Shown in pieces: positions 27,791-36,901 of a DNA stretch of 64,000 nt; the first letter of the stretch is position 1, and every line of letters starts with the position of its first letter. The stretch comes from Gemmobacter caeni (lineage in GTDB: Bacteria > Pseudomonadota > Alphaproteobacteria > Rhodobacterales > Rhodobacteraceae). The position numbers and the translations under genes were made by a program. A model generated the notes under the pieces. The model worked only from the letters and a program-made list of their open reading frames with translations. It was not told the origin of the DNA and made no database searches. The stretch is from contig NZ_QBKP01000007.1 in NCBI RefSeq assembly GCF_003054195.1, positions 214,989-278,988 on the forward strand. The letters run 5' to 3'.

Positions 27791-28801
27791 ATGAAGAAAA
27801 CGATGTTCGCGCTGGCCGTCGCCAGCGCCCTGACGGCGCATGCCGCCATGGCCGAGGATATGGTCTTCACCTCCTGGGGCGGCACAACCCAGGATGCGCA
27901 GGCCGCCAACTGGGCCCAGCCCTTCACCGAGAAAACCGGCACTGGTGTGATGCAGGACGGGCCAACCGACTATGGCAAGATCAAAGCCATGGTCGAGGCG
28001 GGTGCCGTGACCTGGGATGTGGTCGATGCGGAATTTGACTGGGCGCTGCAAGCGGGGAAGCAGGGCCTGTTGGAGCCGCTGGATTTCACGGTGATCGACA
28101 AGGCGAAGCTCGACCCGCGCTTCGTGTCGGATTACGCGGTGGGCTCGTTCTATTATTCCTTCGTTCTGGGCTGGAACCCGGCAAATTTCAGCGATGCGCA
28201 GCCCGCCACGCTGGCCGATCTGTTCGACACCACCAAATTTCCCGGCAAGCGGACCTTCTACAAATGGTCGGCCCCCGGTGTGATCGAGGCGGCGCTGCTG
28301 GCCGATGGCGTGGCCCCGGATGCGCTCTATCCGCTGGATCTGGACCGGGCGTTTGCCAAGCTGGATACCATCAAGTCCGATATCATCTGGTGGGAAGGGG
28401 GCGCGCAGTCGCAGCAGCTTCTCGCCTCCGGCGAGGCGCCGATCGGTTTCTTCTGGAACGGCCGTCTGGCCGCGCTGCAAGCTGACGGTATGCGGGTCGG
28501 CATCAGCTGGGACCAGAACATTACCGCCGCCGACGCGCTGGTCGTGCCGAAGGGCACCGCCCACAAGGACGCCGCGATGAAGTTCATCGCCCAAGCGACC
28601 AGTGCGGAGGGGCAGGCCGCCTTTGCCGCCGCGACCGGCTATGCGCCCGTTAACCTCGGGTCGGCCGATCTGATGGACCCGGCGGTTCGTGCCACGCTGC
28701 CCGATGCGCAAACGGCGGTGCAGGTGAATGCCGACATGGCCTATTGGGCCGAGCACCGCGACGAGATCGGCAACCGCTGGTACGCCTGGCAGGCACAGTA
28801 A
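27791..28801 (+). CDS. ABC transporter periplasmic substrate-binding protein, polyamine/quaternary-amine type
   Basis: A 336-residue protein with a signal peptide (MKKTMFALAVASALTAHAAMA) followed by the family II binding-protein fold of PotD-like proteins: FTSWGGTTQDAQ, KIKAMVEAGAVTWDVVD, and IIWWEGGAQSQQLLASGE. The start is ATG 27791, 29 nt after the aldehyde dehydrogenase. It captures the substrate in the periplasm for the two permeases and the ATPase encoded next. PotD-type proteins bind cationic amines; a betaine such as trigonelline is a reasonable ligand here, by inference from the cluster. Confidence 0.85.
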   Translation: MKKTMFALAVASALTAHAAMAEDMVFTSWGGTTQDAQAANWAQPFTEKTGTGVMQDGPTDYGKIKAMVEAGAVTWDVVDAEFDWALQAGKQGLLEPLDFTVIDKAKLDPRFVSDYAVGSFYYSFVLGWNPANFSDAQPATLADLFDTTKFPGKRTFYKWSAPGVIEAALLADGVAPDALYPLDLDRAFAKLDTIKSDIIWWEGGAQSQQLLASGEAPIGFFWNGRLAALQADGMRVGISWDQNITAADALVVPKGTAHKDAAMKFIAQATSAEGQAAFAAATGYAPVNLGSADLMDPAVRATLPDAQTAVQVNADMAYWAEHRDEIGNRWYAWQAQ

Positions 28802-28871
28802 CGCCTGATCGCCCGCCCGGATGCCCGCCGTGCGCATCCGGGCCCTGTCCCGACTTTCTGGAGGTTCTGCA

Positions 28872-29708
28872 ATGCTCTCCGCCACTTCCGGCGGCCGCGG
28901 TTCGGGGTTGGGCTTCGCCATGCCCGCGATCCTGCTGCTGCTGGCTTTCTTCGTCATCCCCGTCGCATTCCTGCTGATGCGTTCGGTGACCGAGCCTGCG
29001 CCGGGCCTGCAGAACTATGCGACCCTGCTGGGCAGCACGACCTATGCGAAGATCTTCTTCAACACCTTCTTCGTGGCAGGGGTGGTGACGGCCATCACCG
29101 TGCTGATCGCTTTCCCCGTTGCCTGGGCACTGGCCATCATGCCCGCCCGCTGGTCGGCGGTGATCTTTGCGGTCATCCTGCTGTCAATGTGGACCAATCT
29201 GCTGGCCCGCACCTATGCCTGGATGGTGCTGCTGCAACAGACGGGCCTGATCAACCGTATGCTGAAGGCCATCGGGCTGATCGACCAGCCGCTGCAACTG
29301 ACCAACAACCTGATCGGCGTGACCATCGGCATGGTCTATATCATGCTTCCTTTCATGATCCTGCCGCTGCTGGGCGTCATCAGGAAGATCGACCCCGCCA
29401 TCCTGCAAGCCGCCGCGCTGTGCGGTGCCACCAGGGCGCAGGCCCTGCGCCGGGTGCTGCTGCCGCTGGCAGGGCCGGGGCTGGCCTCTGGCGGGCTGAT
29501 GGTCTTCGTGATGTCGCTGGGCTATTTCGTCACGCCCTCGCTACTGGGCGGGACGGCCAACATGATGCTGGCCGAGTTGATCGCCCAACAGGTGCAAAGC
29601 CTTGTGAACTGGGGCATGGGCGGCGCGGCTGCCTTCGTGCTGCTGGTCGTCACGCTCGGCCTTTATGCCGTGCAACTGCGGTTCTTCGATCAGGCGGAGG
29701 CGCGCTGA
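28872..29708 (+). CDS. ABC transporter permease (PotB-like)
   Basis: A 278-residue inner-membrane permease with six predicted helices and the BPD-transporter EAA-type loop, here AAALCGATRAQALRRVLLPLAGPG. The start at 28872 follows GGAGGTTCTGCA. It overlaps the next permease by one base (TGATG). It forms half of the membrane channel of the polyamine-type importer, whose solute specificity comes from the preceding binding protein. Confidence 0.88.
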   Translation: MLSATSGGRGSGLGFAMPAILLLLAFFVIPVAFLLMRSVTEPAPGLQNYATLLGSTTYAKIFFNTFFVAGVVTAITVLIAFPVAWALAIMPARWSAVIFAVILLSMWTNLLARTYAWMVLLQQTGLINRMLKAIGLIDQPLQLTNNLIGVTIGMVYIMLPFMILPLLGVIRKIDPAILQAAALCGATRAQALRRVLLPLAGPGLASGGLMVFVMSLGYFVTPSLLGGTANMMLAELIAQQVQSLVNWGMGGAAAFVLLVVTLGLYAVQLRFFDQAEAR

Positions 29709-30508
29709 TGCTTCTGGATTTCGACAAGCTGGGCGCGTGGAAATGGGCGCTGTCGGCCATCTGTGCAGTGATGGCGCTGTTTCTGCTGCTGCCGATCCTG
29801 TTCATCGTGGCGCTGTCTTTCGGATCGTCCCGCTGGCTGATCTTTCCGCCACCGGGCTGGACGCTCAAATGGTATGAGGAGCTGTTCGCCGATCCGCGCT
29901 GGATCGGGGCGGCGCTGACCTCGGCCAAGATCGGGGTCATCGTCATGGTGCTGTCGGTGGTGCTGGGGTTGCTGGCCTCGATGGCGCTGGTGCGCGGCAC
30001 CTTCCGGGGCCGGGCGGTGCTGCGTGCCTTCTTCCTGACGCCGATGGTGCTGCCGGTGGTCATCGTCGCCGTGGCGCTTTACGCGGCCTTCCTGCGGTTG
30101 GGGCTGAACGGCACCTTGCCCGGTTTTGTTATCGCACATCTGATCGTGGCGCTGCCTTTTGCCATCATCACCATCTCCGGCGCGCTGGAAACCTTTGACC
30201 CTTCGATCGAGGATGCGGCCATCCTCTGCGGGGCAAGCCCGTGGGAGGCGCGGCTGCGCGTCACCCTGCCGGGCATCCGCCATGGCCTGTTCTCGGCCGC
30301 GATCTTTTCCTTCCTCATCTCCTGGGATGAGGTGGTGCTGGCGATCTTCATGGCCTCCCCCGCGCTTCAGACGCTTCCCGTGAAGGTCTGGACGACGCTG
30401 CGGCAGGATCTGACCCCGGTGATCGCCGCCGCCTCCACCCTGCTTGTCGCGCTGACGGTGATCCTGATGATCGTCGCCGCCCTGATCCGCAAAGGCAAAT
30501 CCGAATGA
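29708..30508 (+). CDS. ABC transporter permease (PotC-like)
   Basis: A 266-residue inner-membrane permease with six predicted helices. The coupling loop reads EDAAILCGASPWEARLRVTLPGIRHG, near residues 171-196. The N-terminal part FGSSRWLIFPPPGWTLKWYEELF resembles PotC-type subunits. It is the second half of the channel, overlaps the first permease by one base and overlaps the ATPase gene by 4 nt. Confidence 0.88.
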   Translation: MLLDFDKLGAWKWALSAICAVMALFLLLPILFIVALSFGSSRWLIFPPPGWTLKWYEELFADPRWIGAALTSAKIGVIVMVLSVVLGLLASMALVRGTFRGRAVLRAFFLTPMVLPVVIVAVALYAAFLRLGLNGTLPGFVIAHLIVALPFAIITISGALETFDPSIEDAAILCGASPWEARLRVTLPGIRHGLFSAAIFSFLISWDEVVLAIFMASPALQTLPVKVWTTLRQDLTPVIAAASTLLVALTVILMIVAALIRKGKSE

Positions 30509-31593
30509 CCACGCCCTTCCTGCACATCAACGGCATCCGCAAGACCTATGGCGATGTCGTGGCGACCGATCATGTGGAGCTTTCCATCGCAGAAGGCGAG
30601 TTCATGACCTTCCTCGGCCCATCAGGCTCCGGCAAGTCCACCACGCTTTATATTCTGGCAGGCTTTCAGGACCCGACGGCGGGCGACATCCGCCTGCGCG
30701 GGCAGTCGATCCTGCGCACGCCTTCGCACAAGCGCAACATCGGCATGGTGTTCCAGCGCTATACCCTTTTCCCGCATCTGAGCGTGGGCGAGAACGTCGC
30801 CTTCCCGCTGCGCGTGCGCCGGATGGGGCAGGCCGAGGTGGCAGCAAAGGTGAAGCGCGCGCTGTCACTGGTGAGGCTGGACGGGTTCGAGGACCGGATG
30901 CCGGCCAGGATGTCGGGCGGCCAGCAGCAGCGCGTGGCCCTTGCGCGGGCGTTGGTCTATGATCCTCCGGTCCTTCTGATGGACGAGCCGCTTTCTGCGC
31001 TGGACAAGAAGCTGCGCGAGGAAATCCAGTTCGAGATCCGCCGCATCCATCAGGAAACCGGGGTGACCATCCTCTACGTCACACACGATCAGGAAGAGGC
31101 GCTGCGCCTGTCGGATCGCATCGCCATCTTCAACCGTGGCAAGATCGAACAGGTCGGCACTGGGCCGGAGCTTTACGCCAACCCCGCCACGCATTTCGTG
31201 GCCGATTTCATCGGGGACAGCGCCTTTCTTTCGGGCCGTCTGGCCTCATTGAAGGGTGGCCGCGCTGCGATCCGGTTCGAGGGTGGGCAGCAGATCGTCG
31301 ACGTGCCGCTGCATGGTGCGGGACAGGAAGGGCAGGCGGCCGATCTGATGCTGCGCCCCGAGCGGATGGAATTGACACCCGAGGCGGGACCGGCGGGCGC
31401 CTCGCTGCCGGTGACGGTGCAGGACATCACTTTTCTCGGCAATTGCACTTCGGTCGCGGCGCGCACCGACTGGGGCGATGCGCTGACCGTGCGGCTGAAC
31501 TTCGGTCATCCGCTGGCAGGCCGCGTGGCGCGCGGTGACCGGCTGAACGTGCGCTGGTCGCCCGAGGCCGCCCATGCCTTCGTGCGGGGGTAA
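30505..31593 (+). CDS. ABC transporter ATP-binding protein (PotA-like)
   Basis: A 362-residue ABC ATPase with Walker [10 protein letters not shown] (about residues 38-46), Q-loop [10 protein letters not shown], signature [16 protein letters not shown], Walker [12 protein letters not shown] and switch H in [10 protein letters not shown]. Residues about 240-360 form a C-terminal TOBE regulatory domain, as in PotA. It powers the importer encoded just upstream. It ends 3 nt before the succinate-semialdehyde dehydrogenase gene. Confidence 0.92.
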   Translation: MTTPFLHINGIRKTYGDVVATDHVELSIAEGEFMTFLGPSGSGKSTTLYILAGFQDPTAGDIRLRGQSILRTPSHKRNIGMVFQRYTLFPHLSVGENVAFPLRVRRMGQAEVAAKVKRALSLVRLDGFEDRMPARMSGGQQQRVALARALVYDPPVLLMDEPLSALDKKLREEIQFEIRRIHQETGVTILYVTHDQEEALRLSDRIAIFNRGKIEQVGTGPELYANPATHFVADFIGDSAFLSGRLASLKGGRAAIRFEGGQQIVDVPLHGAGQEGQAADLMLRPERMELTPEAGPAGASLPVTVQDITFLGNCTSVAARTDWGDALTVRLNFGHPLAGRVARGDRLNVRWSPEAAHAFVRG

Positions 31594-31596
31594 GCG

Positions 31597-33039
31597 ATGC
31601 GGTTGAACGATCCGACATTGCTGGAAACCCGCGCCTTCCTCGCCGGGGTCTGGGTGCAGGGCGGAAGCCACATCGCGGTGCATGACCCTGCACGCGGCAG
31701 CCTGCTGGCCGAGGTGGCGGATTGCACGCGCGCTGACGCCGCGGCGGCCATCGCGGCCGCGCAGGCGGCGCAACCCGGCTGGGCCGCGCTGACAGGCAAG
31801 GAACGTGCGGCTCTTCTGCGGCGCTGGCATGATCTGGTCATCGCCAATGCCGACGACCTTGCCGCGATCCTGACTGCCGAGATGGGCAAGCCGCTGGCCG
31901 AGGCGAAGGGCGAGATCCTCTATGGCGCCTCTTACATCGAATGGTTCGCCGAGGAAGCGAAGCGGCTTTACGGCGAGATCATCCCCGGCCACCAGCGGGA
32001 CAAGCGGCTGTTGGTGATCCGCCAGCCGGTCGGCGTGGTGGCCGCGATCACGCCCTGGAACTTCCCCAATGCGATGATCGCCCGCAAGCTTGCGCCTGCT
32101 CTGGCGGCGGGCTGCACCATCGTGGCGAAACCGGCGGCGGAAACCCCGCTGTCGGCACTGGCGCTGGCGGTACTGGCCGAACGCGCCGGGCTGCCGAAGG
32201 GCGTGCTGTCGGTCCTGCCGTCAACCGATGCGGTCGGGTTGGGGCTGGAGTTCTGCGAAAACCCGGCGGTGCGCAAGATCAGCTTCACCGGATCGACCAA
32301 CGTGGGCCGCATCCTGATGCGGCAGGGCGCGGCGCAGATCAAGAAACTGTCGCTGGAGCTTGGCGGCAACGCCCCCTTCATTGTCTTTGATGATGCGGAT
32401 CTGGAGGCGGCGGTGCAGGGCGCGCTGGTGGCGAAGTTCCGCAACGCCGGGCAAACCTGCGTCTGCACGAACCGTATCTATGCGCAGGCCGGTATCCATG
32501 ATGCCTTCGTCGCGCGCCTGTCCGAGGCTGTGGCGGCCCTGCGGGTCGGCCCCGGCGATGAGGCAGGCAGCGAGATCGGGCCGCTGATCTCCGTCGCCGC
32601 ACTGGCCAAGGTTGAAGCGCATCTGGTGGATGCCCGCGCAAAAGGCGCGGTCGTCACCACCGGCGGCGCGCGGCTGGAGGGCACCTTCTTCCAGCCTACC
32701 GTCCTTTCCGGCGTCAGGGCGGATATGCAGATTGCGCACGAGGAAACCTTTGGCCCGCTGGCCCCGGTCTTTCGGTTCGATACTGAGGCCGAGGTGATCG
32801 CCGCCGCAAATGACACCGAATTCGGGCTGGCATCCTACGTTTTCACCCGTGACCTCGGCCGGGTCTGGCGGGTGATGGAGGCGCTGGAATACGGCATGGT
32901 CGGGGTGAACACCGGCCTCATCTCGACCGAGGTGGCGCCTTTCGGCGGCATCAAGCAATCGGGTCTGGGCCGCGAGGGCAGCCGCCACGGGATCGAGGAT
33001 TACACGGAACTGAAATACTCCTGTCTGAGCCTTGGCTAA
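31597..33039 (+). CDS. gabD: Succinate-semialdehyde dehydrogenase (GabD/TgnE-type)
   Basis: A 480-residue aldehyde dehydrogenase of the succinate-semialdehyde group. Catalytic C288 (NAGQTCVCTNR), base E254 (LSLELGGNAP), ITPWNFPNAM near residue 151-160 and EMGKPLAEAKGE are all typical of GabD. It converts succinate semialdehyde to succinate for the TCA cycle. It is the last gene of the cluster, and in the trigonelline route it would be TgnE, completing the pathway. A terminator hairpin follows 9 nt later. Confidence 0.88.
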   Translation: MRLNDPTLLETRAFLAGVWVQGGSHIAVHDPARGSLLAEVADCTRADAAAAIAAAQAAQPGWAALTGKERAALLRRWHDLVIANADDLAAILTAEMGKPLAEAKGEILYGASYIEWFAEEAKRLYGEIIPGHQRDKRLLVIRQPVGVVAAITPWNFPNAMIARKLAPALAAGCTIVAKPAAETPLSALALAVLAERAGLPKGVLSVLPSTDAVGLGLEFCENPAVRKISFTGSTNVGRILMRQGAAQIKKLSLELGGNAPFIVFDDADLEAAVQGALVAKFRNAGQTCVCTNRIYAQAGIHDAFVARLSEAVAALRVGPGDEAGSEIGPLISVAALAKVEAHLVDARAKGAVVTTGGARLEGTFFQPTVLSGVRADMQIAHEETFGPLAPVFRFDTEAEVIAAANDTEFGLASYVFTRDLGRVWRVMEALEYGMVGVNTGLISTEVAPFGGIKQSGLGREGSRHGIEDYTELKYSCLSLG

Positions 33040-33048
33040 GACCCGGGC

Positions 33049-33071
33049 GGCGGGCGTCGGTGACGCCCGCC
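33049..33071. terminator. Bidirectional terminator hairpin
   Basis: GGCGGGCGTC (33049-33058), loop GGT, GACGCCCGCC (33062-33071): a perfect 10-bp stem between the gabD stop and the stop of the convergent oxidoreductase gene. No long T-run follows on either strand. Confidence 0.65.
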
Positions 33072-33076
33072 ATCGC

Positions 33077-35501
33077 TCAGCCTGTGCCGCGCAGGCGCTT
33101 GCCATCGGGGTCGAAGGGCGGTTCAGCGAGAGCCCGCGCGGTATGCGGACGGCCAAGGATCGCCACATGGACCGTGTCACCGGGCTGCGTCGTCCCTGCC
33201 TTCAGATAGGCGATGGCCAGTGACTTGCCGACCGAATAGCCATAGGCGCCGGAAGTCACCTGCCCGACGGGCGTGCCGTCGGTCAGAAATATCGGCTCCC
33301 CGCCTGTGGCATCGGCATCTGCCGCGTCGATTTCCAGCATGGTCATCACGGCGCGGGGGGGCGTGACCGGCAATGCTCTGCCACGCCGCCTTGTTCAGGA
33401 AGTCCTTGTCAGCCCTGATCAGCCGGTCCAGCCCGCTTTCCTGCGGCCAGTATTCGGGGCTGTAATCCCGGCCCCATGAGCCGTAACCCTTCTCGATCCG
33501 CAGGCTCATCAGCGCACGGCTGCCCACCGGACCGGCACCAAGGGCGCGGCCAGCGTCCAGCAGCGCGGCGTAAAGCCGGGTCTGGTCGGCCTCGGCGCAG
33601 TGCAGTTCCCACCCCAGATCGCCGGTAAAGCTGACGCGGATCGCCACGCAATCCACCCCCGCCACGCTGTTGCGGGCCGAACGCATGAACGGGAAGGCCG
33701 TGTCCGACAGATCGGCCCCGGTCAGCCCCGACAGCAGATCGCGCGCCTTTGGTCCGGCGACGTTGAAACCGCATATCGCCTCAGTCCGGCTTGCGAAACG
33801 GGTGCCTTCGGGCAGCGGCATCTGACGGAAGAACCGCAAATGAAACCGTTCGGCCATGCCGGAGCCCACGATCAGGAATTCCTCTGCCCCGAGCCGGGTC
33901 ACGGTGAAATCGCCCGCGATGCCGCCCCGCCGCCCGATCAGCGGCGTCAGGCAGGACCGCCCCACCGCCCTGGGCATATGGTTGGCGAACAACGCGTTCA
34001 GCCAGTCCTCGGCCCCCGGCCCGGTGACGCTGTATTTCGCGAAGTTCGAGATGTCGATGATCCCGGCGCGCTCGCGCAGCATCCGCGCCTCGCGCCCGAC
34101 CGGCGCCCACCAGTTCTGCCGGGTGAAGCCGCAGGTTTCGTGGTCCGGCTCGCCCTCGGCCGCAAACCACAGGGGATGTTCCCAGCCGTAGTTCAGCCCG
34201 AAGATCGCGCCCATGTCCTTTTGCATCGCGAAGGCCGGGCGCGTGCGGACCGGGCGGCCCGCAGCGCGTTCTTCATTCGGGAAGTGGATCTTGAAGCGGT
34301 GGGAATACTGATCTTCGACCCGCGCTTTGGTGAAAGCCCGCCCCGCCCAGTGGCCAAAGCGCGCCATGTCCCAGCCGAACATATCGAGCGAGGGCTCCCC
34401 CTCGACGATCCATTCCGCCGCAAGCTTGCCCAACCCCCCGGATTGCGAAAAACCGGGGATGATGCCGTTGCAGCAGAAATAGCCGGTCAATTCCGGCACC
34501 GGGCCGAATAACGCCGCGCTGTCGGGCGACCAGATCATCGGGCCGTTGATGACGCGCTTGATACCCGCCGCGCCCACTGCGGGCACGCGGTCAATGGCGC
34601 GCATCATATTCGGCTCGATCCGTTCCAGATCGTCGGCGAAAAGTTCGTGGCCAAACCCCTGCGGCGTGCCGTCCTCGGCCCAGAACTTCATGTTCTTTTC
34701 ATAGGCGCCGACCAGCAGGCCAAGCCCTTCCTGCCGCAGGTAATATTCGCCGTCGCGATCCGCGACCGAAGGCAGACGGCGGCCCAGATCCGCGATGGCG
34801 GGGATGGTTTCGGTGACGAAATACTGATGTTCCGTCGGGATCAGCGGCAGTTCGATCCCCGCCATCCGCGCCACCTCGCGCGCCCAGAGCCCTGCGGCAT
34901 TGACGACCCATGGTGTGCGGATGTCGCCCTTGTCGGTGCGCACGATCCAGCTGCCGTCGGGCTGCGCCTCGGTCCCGGTGACGGGGGTGAAGCGCAGGAT
35001 TTCCGCCCCTATCTGGCGGGCCCCTGCGGCATAAGCCATGGTCACGCCGGAGGGATCGACATTGCCGCCGTCGGGTTCATACATGATGCAGCGGATGCCG
35101 CTGAAATTGACCAGCGGATGCAGACGCTCGGCCTCGTCCCGGCTGATTTCGTGAAAATTCATTCCGTAGCGGCGGGCCTTGGCCGCCTGAATGCGGAGCT
35201 GGTGTTCCCGCGCCTCGGTCTGTGCCAGATACAGCGAACCGGGCTGGAAGATGCCGCAACCCTGACCCGTCTCGGCCTCAAGCTGCTTGTAAAGCGTCAT
35301 CGTGTAATGCTGAAGCCGCGAGATATTGGTGACATCATGCAGCCCGTGGATATTCGCGGCCGCATGCCAGGTGGAGCCGGAGGTCAGCTCTGACCGTTCC
35401 AGCAGGATGACATCGCGCCAGCCAAGCTTCGCAAGGTGATAGAGGATCGAACAGCCGATGAGGCCGCCGCCGATGACGACGGCTTGGGCGTGGGTCCGCA
35501 T
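33077..35501 (-). pseudogene. Dimethylglycine/sarcosine dehydrogenase-like flavoprotein, frameshifted near the C-terminus
   Basis: Read across one frameshift, this is a protein of about 807 residues, normal for the dimethylglycine dehydrogenase family. The N-terminal domain has the FAD motif VVIGGGLIGCS and STWHAAAN, where the histidine corresponds to the covalent-FAD site. The C-terminal half is a GcvT folate-binding domain (FNVAGPKARDLLSGL; FTGDLGWELHCAE). The frame changes at a C7 run on the minus strand (33361-33355): from there the family C-terminus (TGGEPIFLTDGTPVGQVTSG) lies in another frame, 33077-33373, while the original frame runs into unrelated sequence and stops at 33177. Removing one C restores the frame. 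The start 35501 has AAGGA upstream. The cause is either a sequencing error in the homopolymer or a real inactivation or phase-variable tract. The expected role is oxidative N-demethylation. Confidence 0.82.
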
Positions 35502-35747
35502 TTTGTGGTCCTTGTGGGTCATGTCGGTCATTCCGGGGCTTCGTCTCCGGCGCTGGTCACTGCGTTGCGGCAGGAGGGGCGGCCTCTGGCGCGCGGGCGG
35601 GGACGGGTTGTTGCTATGTTCCATCGCATCTTGCCCACGCACCGTCGCGCGGTTCAGCGACGCCAGCCTTTGCCATCCGCGGCAGCATTTTGCCCGAGAT
35701 CTGTCAGCTCCAATCTGCCATGGCGCTGAATTTTCGACGTTTTTAAT

Positions 35748-35828
35748 ATTTTCGAAAATTCTGTTGACAGAATCCGGGCTGTGATAAAATCTTAACTACA
35801 GAGTTAAGAAATTCGCGCGAACGCGAAT
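35748..35828 (+). promoter_or_regulatory. Promoter and four stacked palindromes upstream of the NicX-like operon
   Basis: Within 81 nt there are four perfect dyads: ATTTTCGAAAAT (35748-35759); ATTCTG-TTGA-CAGAAT (35758-35773); TCTTAACT-ACAG-AGTTAAGA (35790-35809); ATTCGCG-CGAA-CGCGAAT (35811-35828). The second contains TTGACA (35764-35769), which with TAAAAT (35785-35790, 15-bp spacer) makes a likely promoter. The third and fourth lie downstream of the -10, a classic repressor position. TetR-type dimers bind such dyads, and a TetR gene is in the operon. The remaining part of the 35502-35851 gap shows no gene. Confidence 0.6.
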
Positions 35829-35851
35829 CGTCAACAGGGAATGAGGAACCG

Positions 35852-36901
35852 ATGCTTCAGGAACGCATCGAGGGGAAATGGCTTGCCTGTTTCCGGCGCG
35901 TCTTCGCGCTGAACGGGATCGGGCAGGGCACACCCGTCGCCATCCTTTCGGAAACCCAGTCGCGGCCGGTGCTGGTGCATCTGTCGGAACTGGCCGCCTA
36001 TGATCTGGAGGCGGATTTCTGCATGATCCAGATGCCCACCCCGGTGCAGACTGCGCCGGTCCCGGTCAAATCCACCGGCACCTCCTGGGCGATCCAGGGC
36101 AATCGCGCGGTGATCGAGGCGCTTAAACGCGTCGAGGTGATTGTGGATTGTACGGTCGAGGGGCTGATCCACGCCCCGGAATGGCCGGAGATCGAGGAGG
36201 CGGGGAACACCCGCCTGCTGGTCATCACCAACGAACACCCCGAAATCCTGGAACGGACCGAGCCGAAGGCCGAACACGGGCCGAAGGTGCAACTGGGTAT
36301 CCAGATGCTGCGTGAAGCGTCCGAGATGCGGGTGACCTCGGCGCTTGGTACTGATCTGACGGTGGATCTGCGCGGCGCCCCCTGCGGCGGTACGGCGGGC
36401 TTTGGCACCACACCCGGCGCGGTGGCGCACTGGCCGGGCGGCCTGTGCCTCGCCTTTCCCGGCAAGAATGCGGTCAACGGCCGCATCGTCATGGGGGTCG
36501 GTGACATGAACCTGACCTTCAAGACTTACCTGACCAGCCAGATCGACTTCACCATCGAGAATGATTTCGTCACCGCGATCCGGGGTGACGGCATCGATGC
36601 GCTGCATTTCCGCGAATACATGGAAGCCTGGGACGACCGTAACGCCTATGGCATGAGCCATGTCGGCTGGGGGATGCATCCCGGTGCGCGCTGGATCTCG
36701 GCGGCGATGTACGACAAGCGCGACATGCAGGCGGTGGAATTCCGCGCGCTGGCCGGGTCTTTCCTGTGGTCCACCGGGGCCAACCAGTATGCGGGGCGCT
36801 ACACGCTCGGCCATTTCGATCTTCCGATGAGGAACTGCACCATTGCCCTCGACGGGCGCGTCGTCGTTCGCGACGGCGTTCTGCAAGGAGAGCTTGCCTG
36901 A
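35852..36901 (+). CDS. NicX-like 2,5-dihydroxypyridine 5,6-dioxygenase homologue (M29/aminopeptidase T-like fold)
   Basis: A 349-residue protein, the same length as NicX of Pseudomonas putida (350) and similar along its second half. Shared blocks include MRVTSALGTDL, VGDMNLTFKTY, YGMSHVGWGMHPGARW and FDLPMRNC. The three iron ligands of NicX (H265, H318, D320) align with H270 (SHVGWG), H321 and D323 (GHFDLP). NicX opens the pyridine ring of 2,5-dihydroxypyridine with O2. The distant M29 aminopeptidases share the fold, so leucyl aminopeptidase annotations are possible. It is first in a seven-gene operon behind a palindrome-rich promoter, with GAGGAA before the ATG, and the stop overlaps the next start (TGATG). 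The substrate is not proven to be dihydroxypyridine. Confidence 0.72.
   Translation: MLQERIEGKWLACFRRVFALNGIGQGTPVAILSETQSRPVLVHLSELAAYDLEADFCMIQMPTPVQTAPVPVKSTGTSWAIQGNRAVIEALKRVEVIVDCTVEGLIHAPEWPEIEEAGNTRLLVITNEHPEILERTEPKAEHGPKVQLGIQMLREASEMRVTSALGTDLTVDLRGAPCGGTAGFGTTPGAVAHWPGGLCLAFPGKNAVNGRIVMGVGDMNLTFKTYLTSQIDFTIENDFVTAIRGDGIDALHFREYMEAWDDRNAYGMSHVGWGMHPGARWISAAMYDKRDMQAVEFRALAGSFLWSTGANQYAGRYTLGHFDLPMRNCTIALDGRVVVRDGVLQGELA

Noticed and set aside
29189..29707. N-terminal extension of the second permease frame
   Set aside because: The frame is open through the first permease, but the family N-terminus and the TGATG coupling place the start at 29708.
35852..36901. Leucyl aminopeptidase (M29) assignment
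   Set aside because: The fold is shared, but the aligned iron-ligand residues, matched length and catabolic operon favour the NicX-like assignment.
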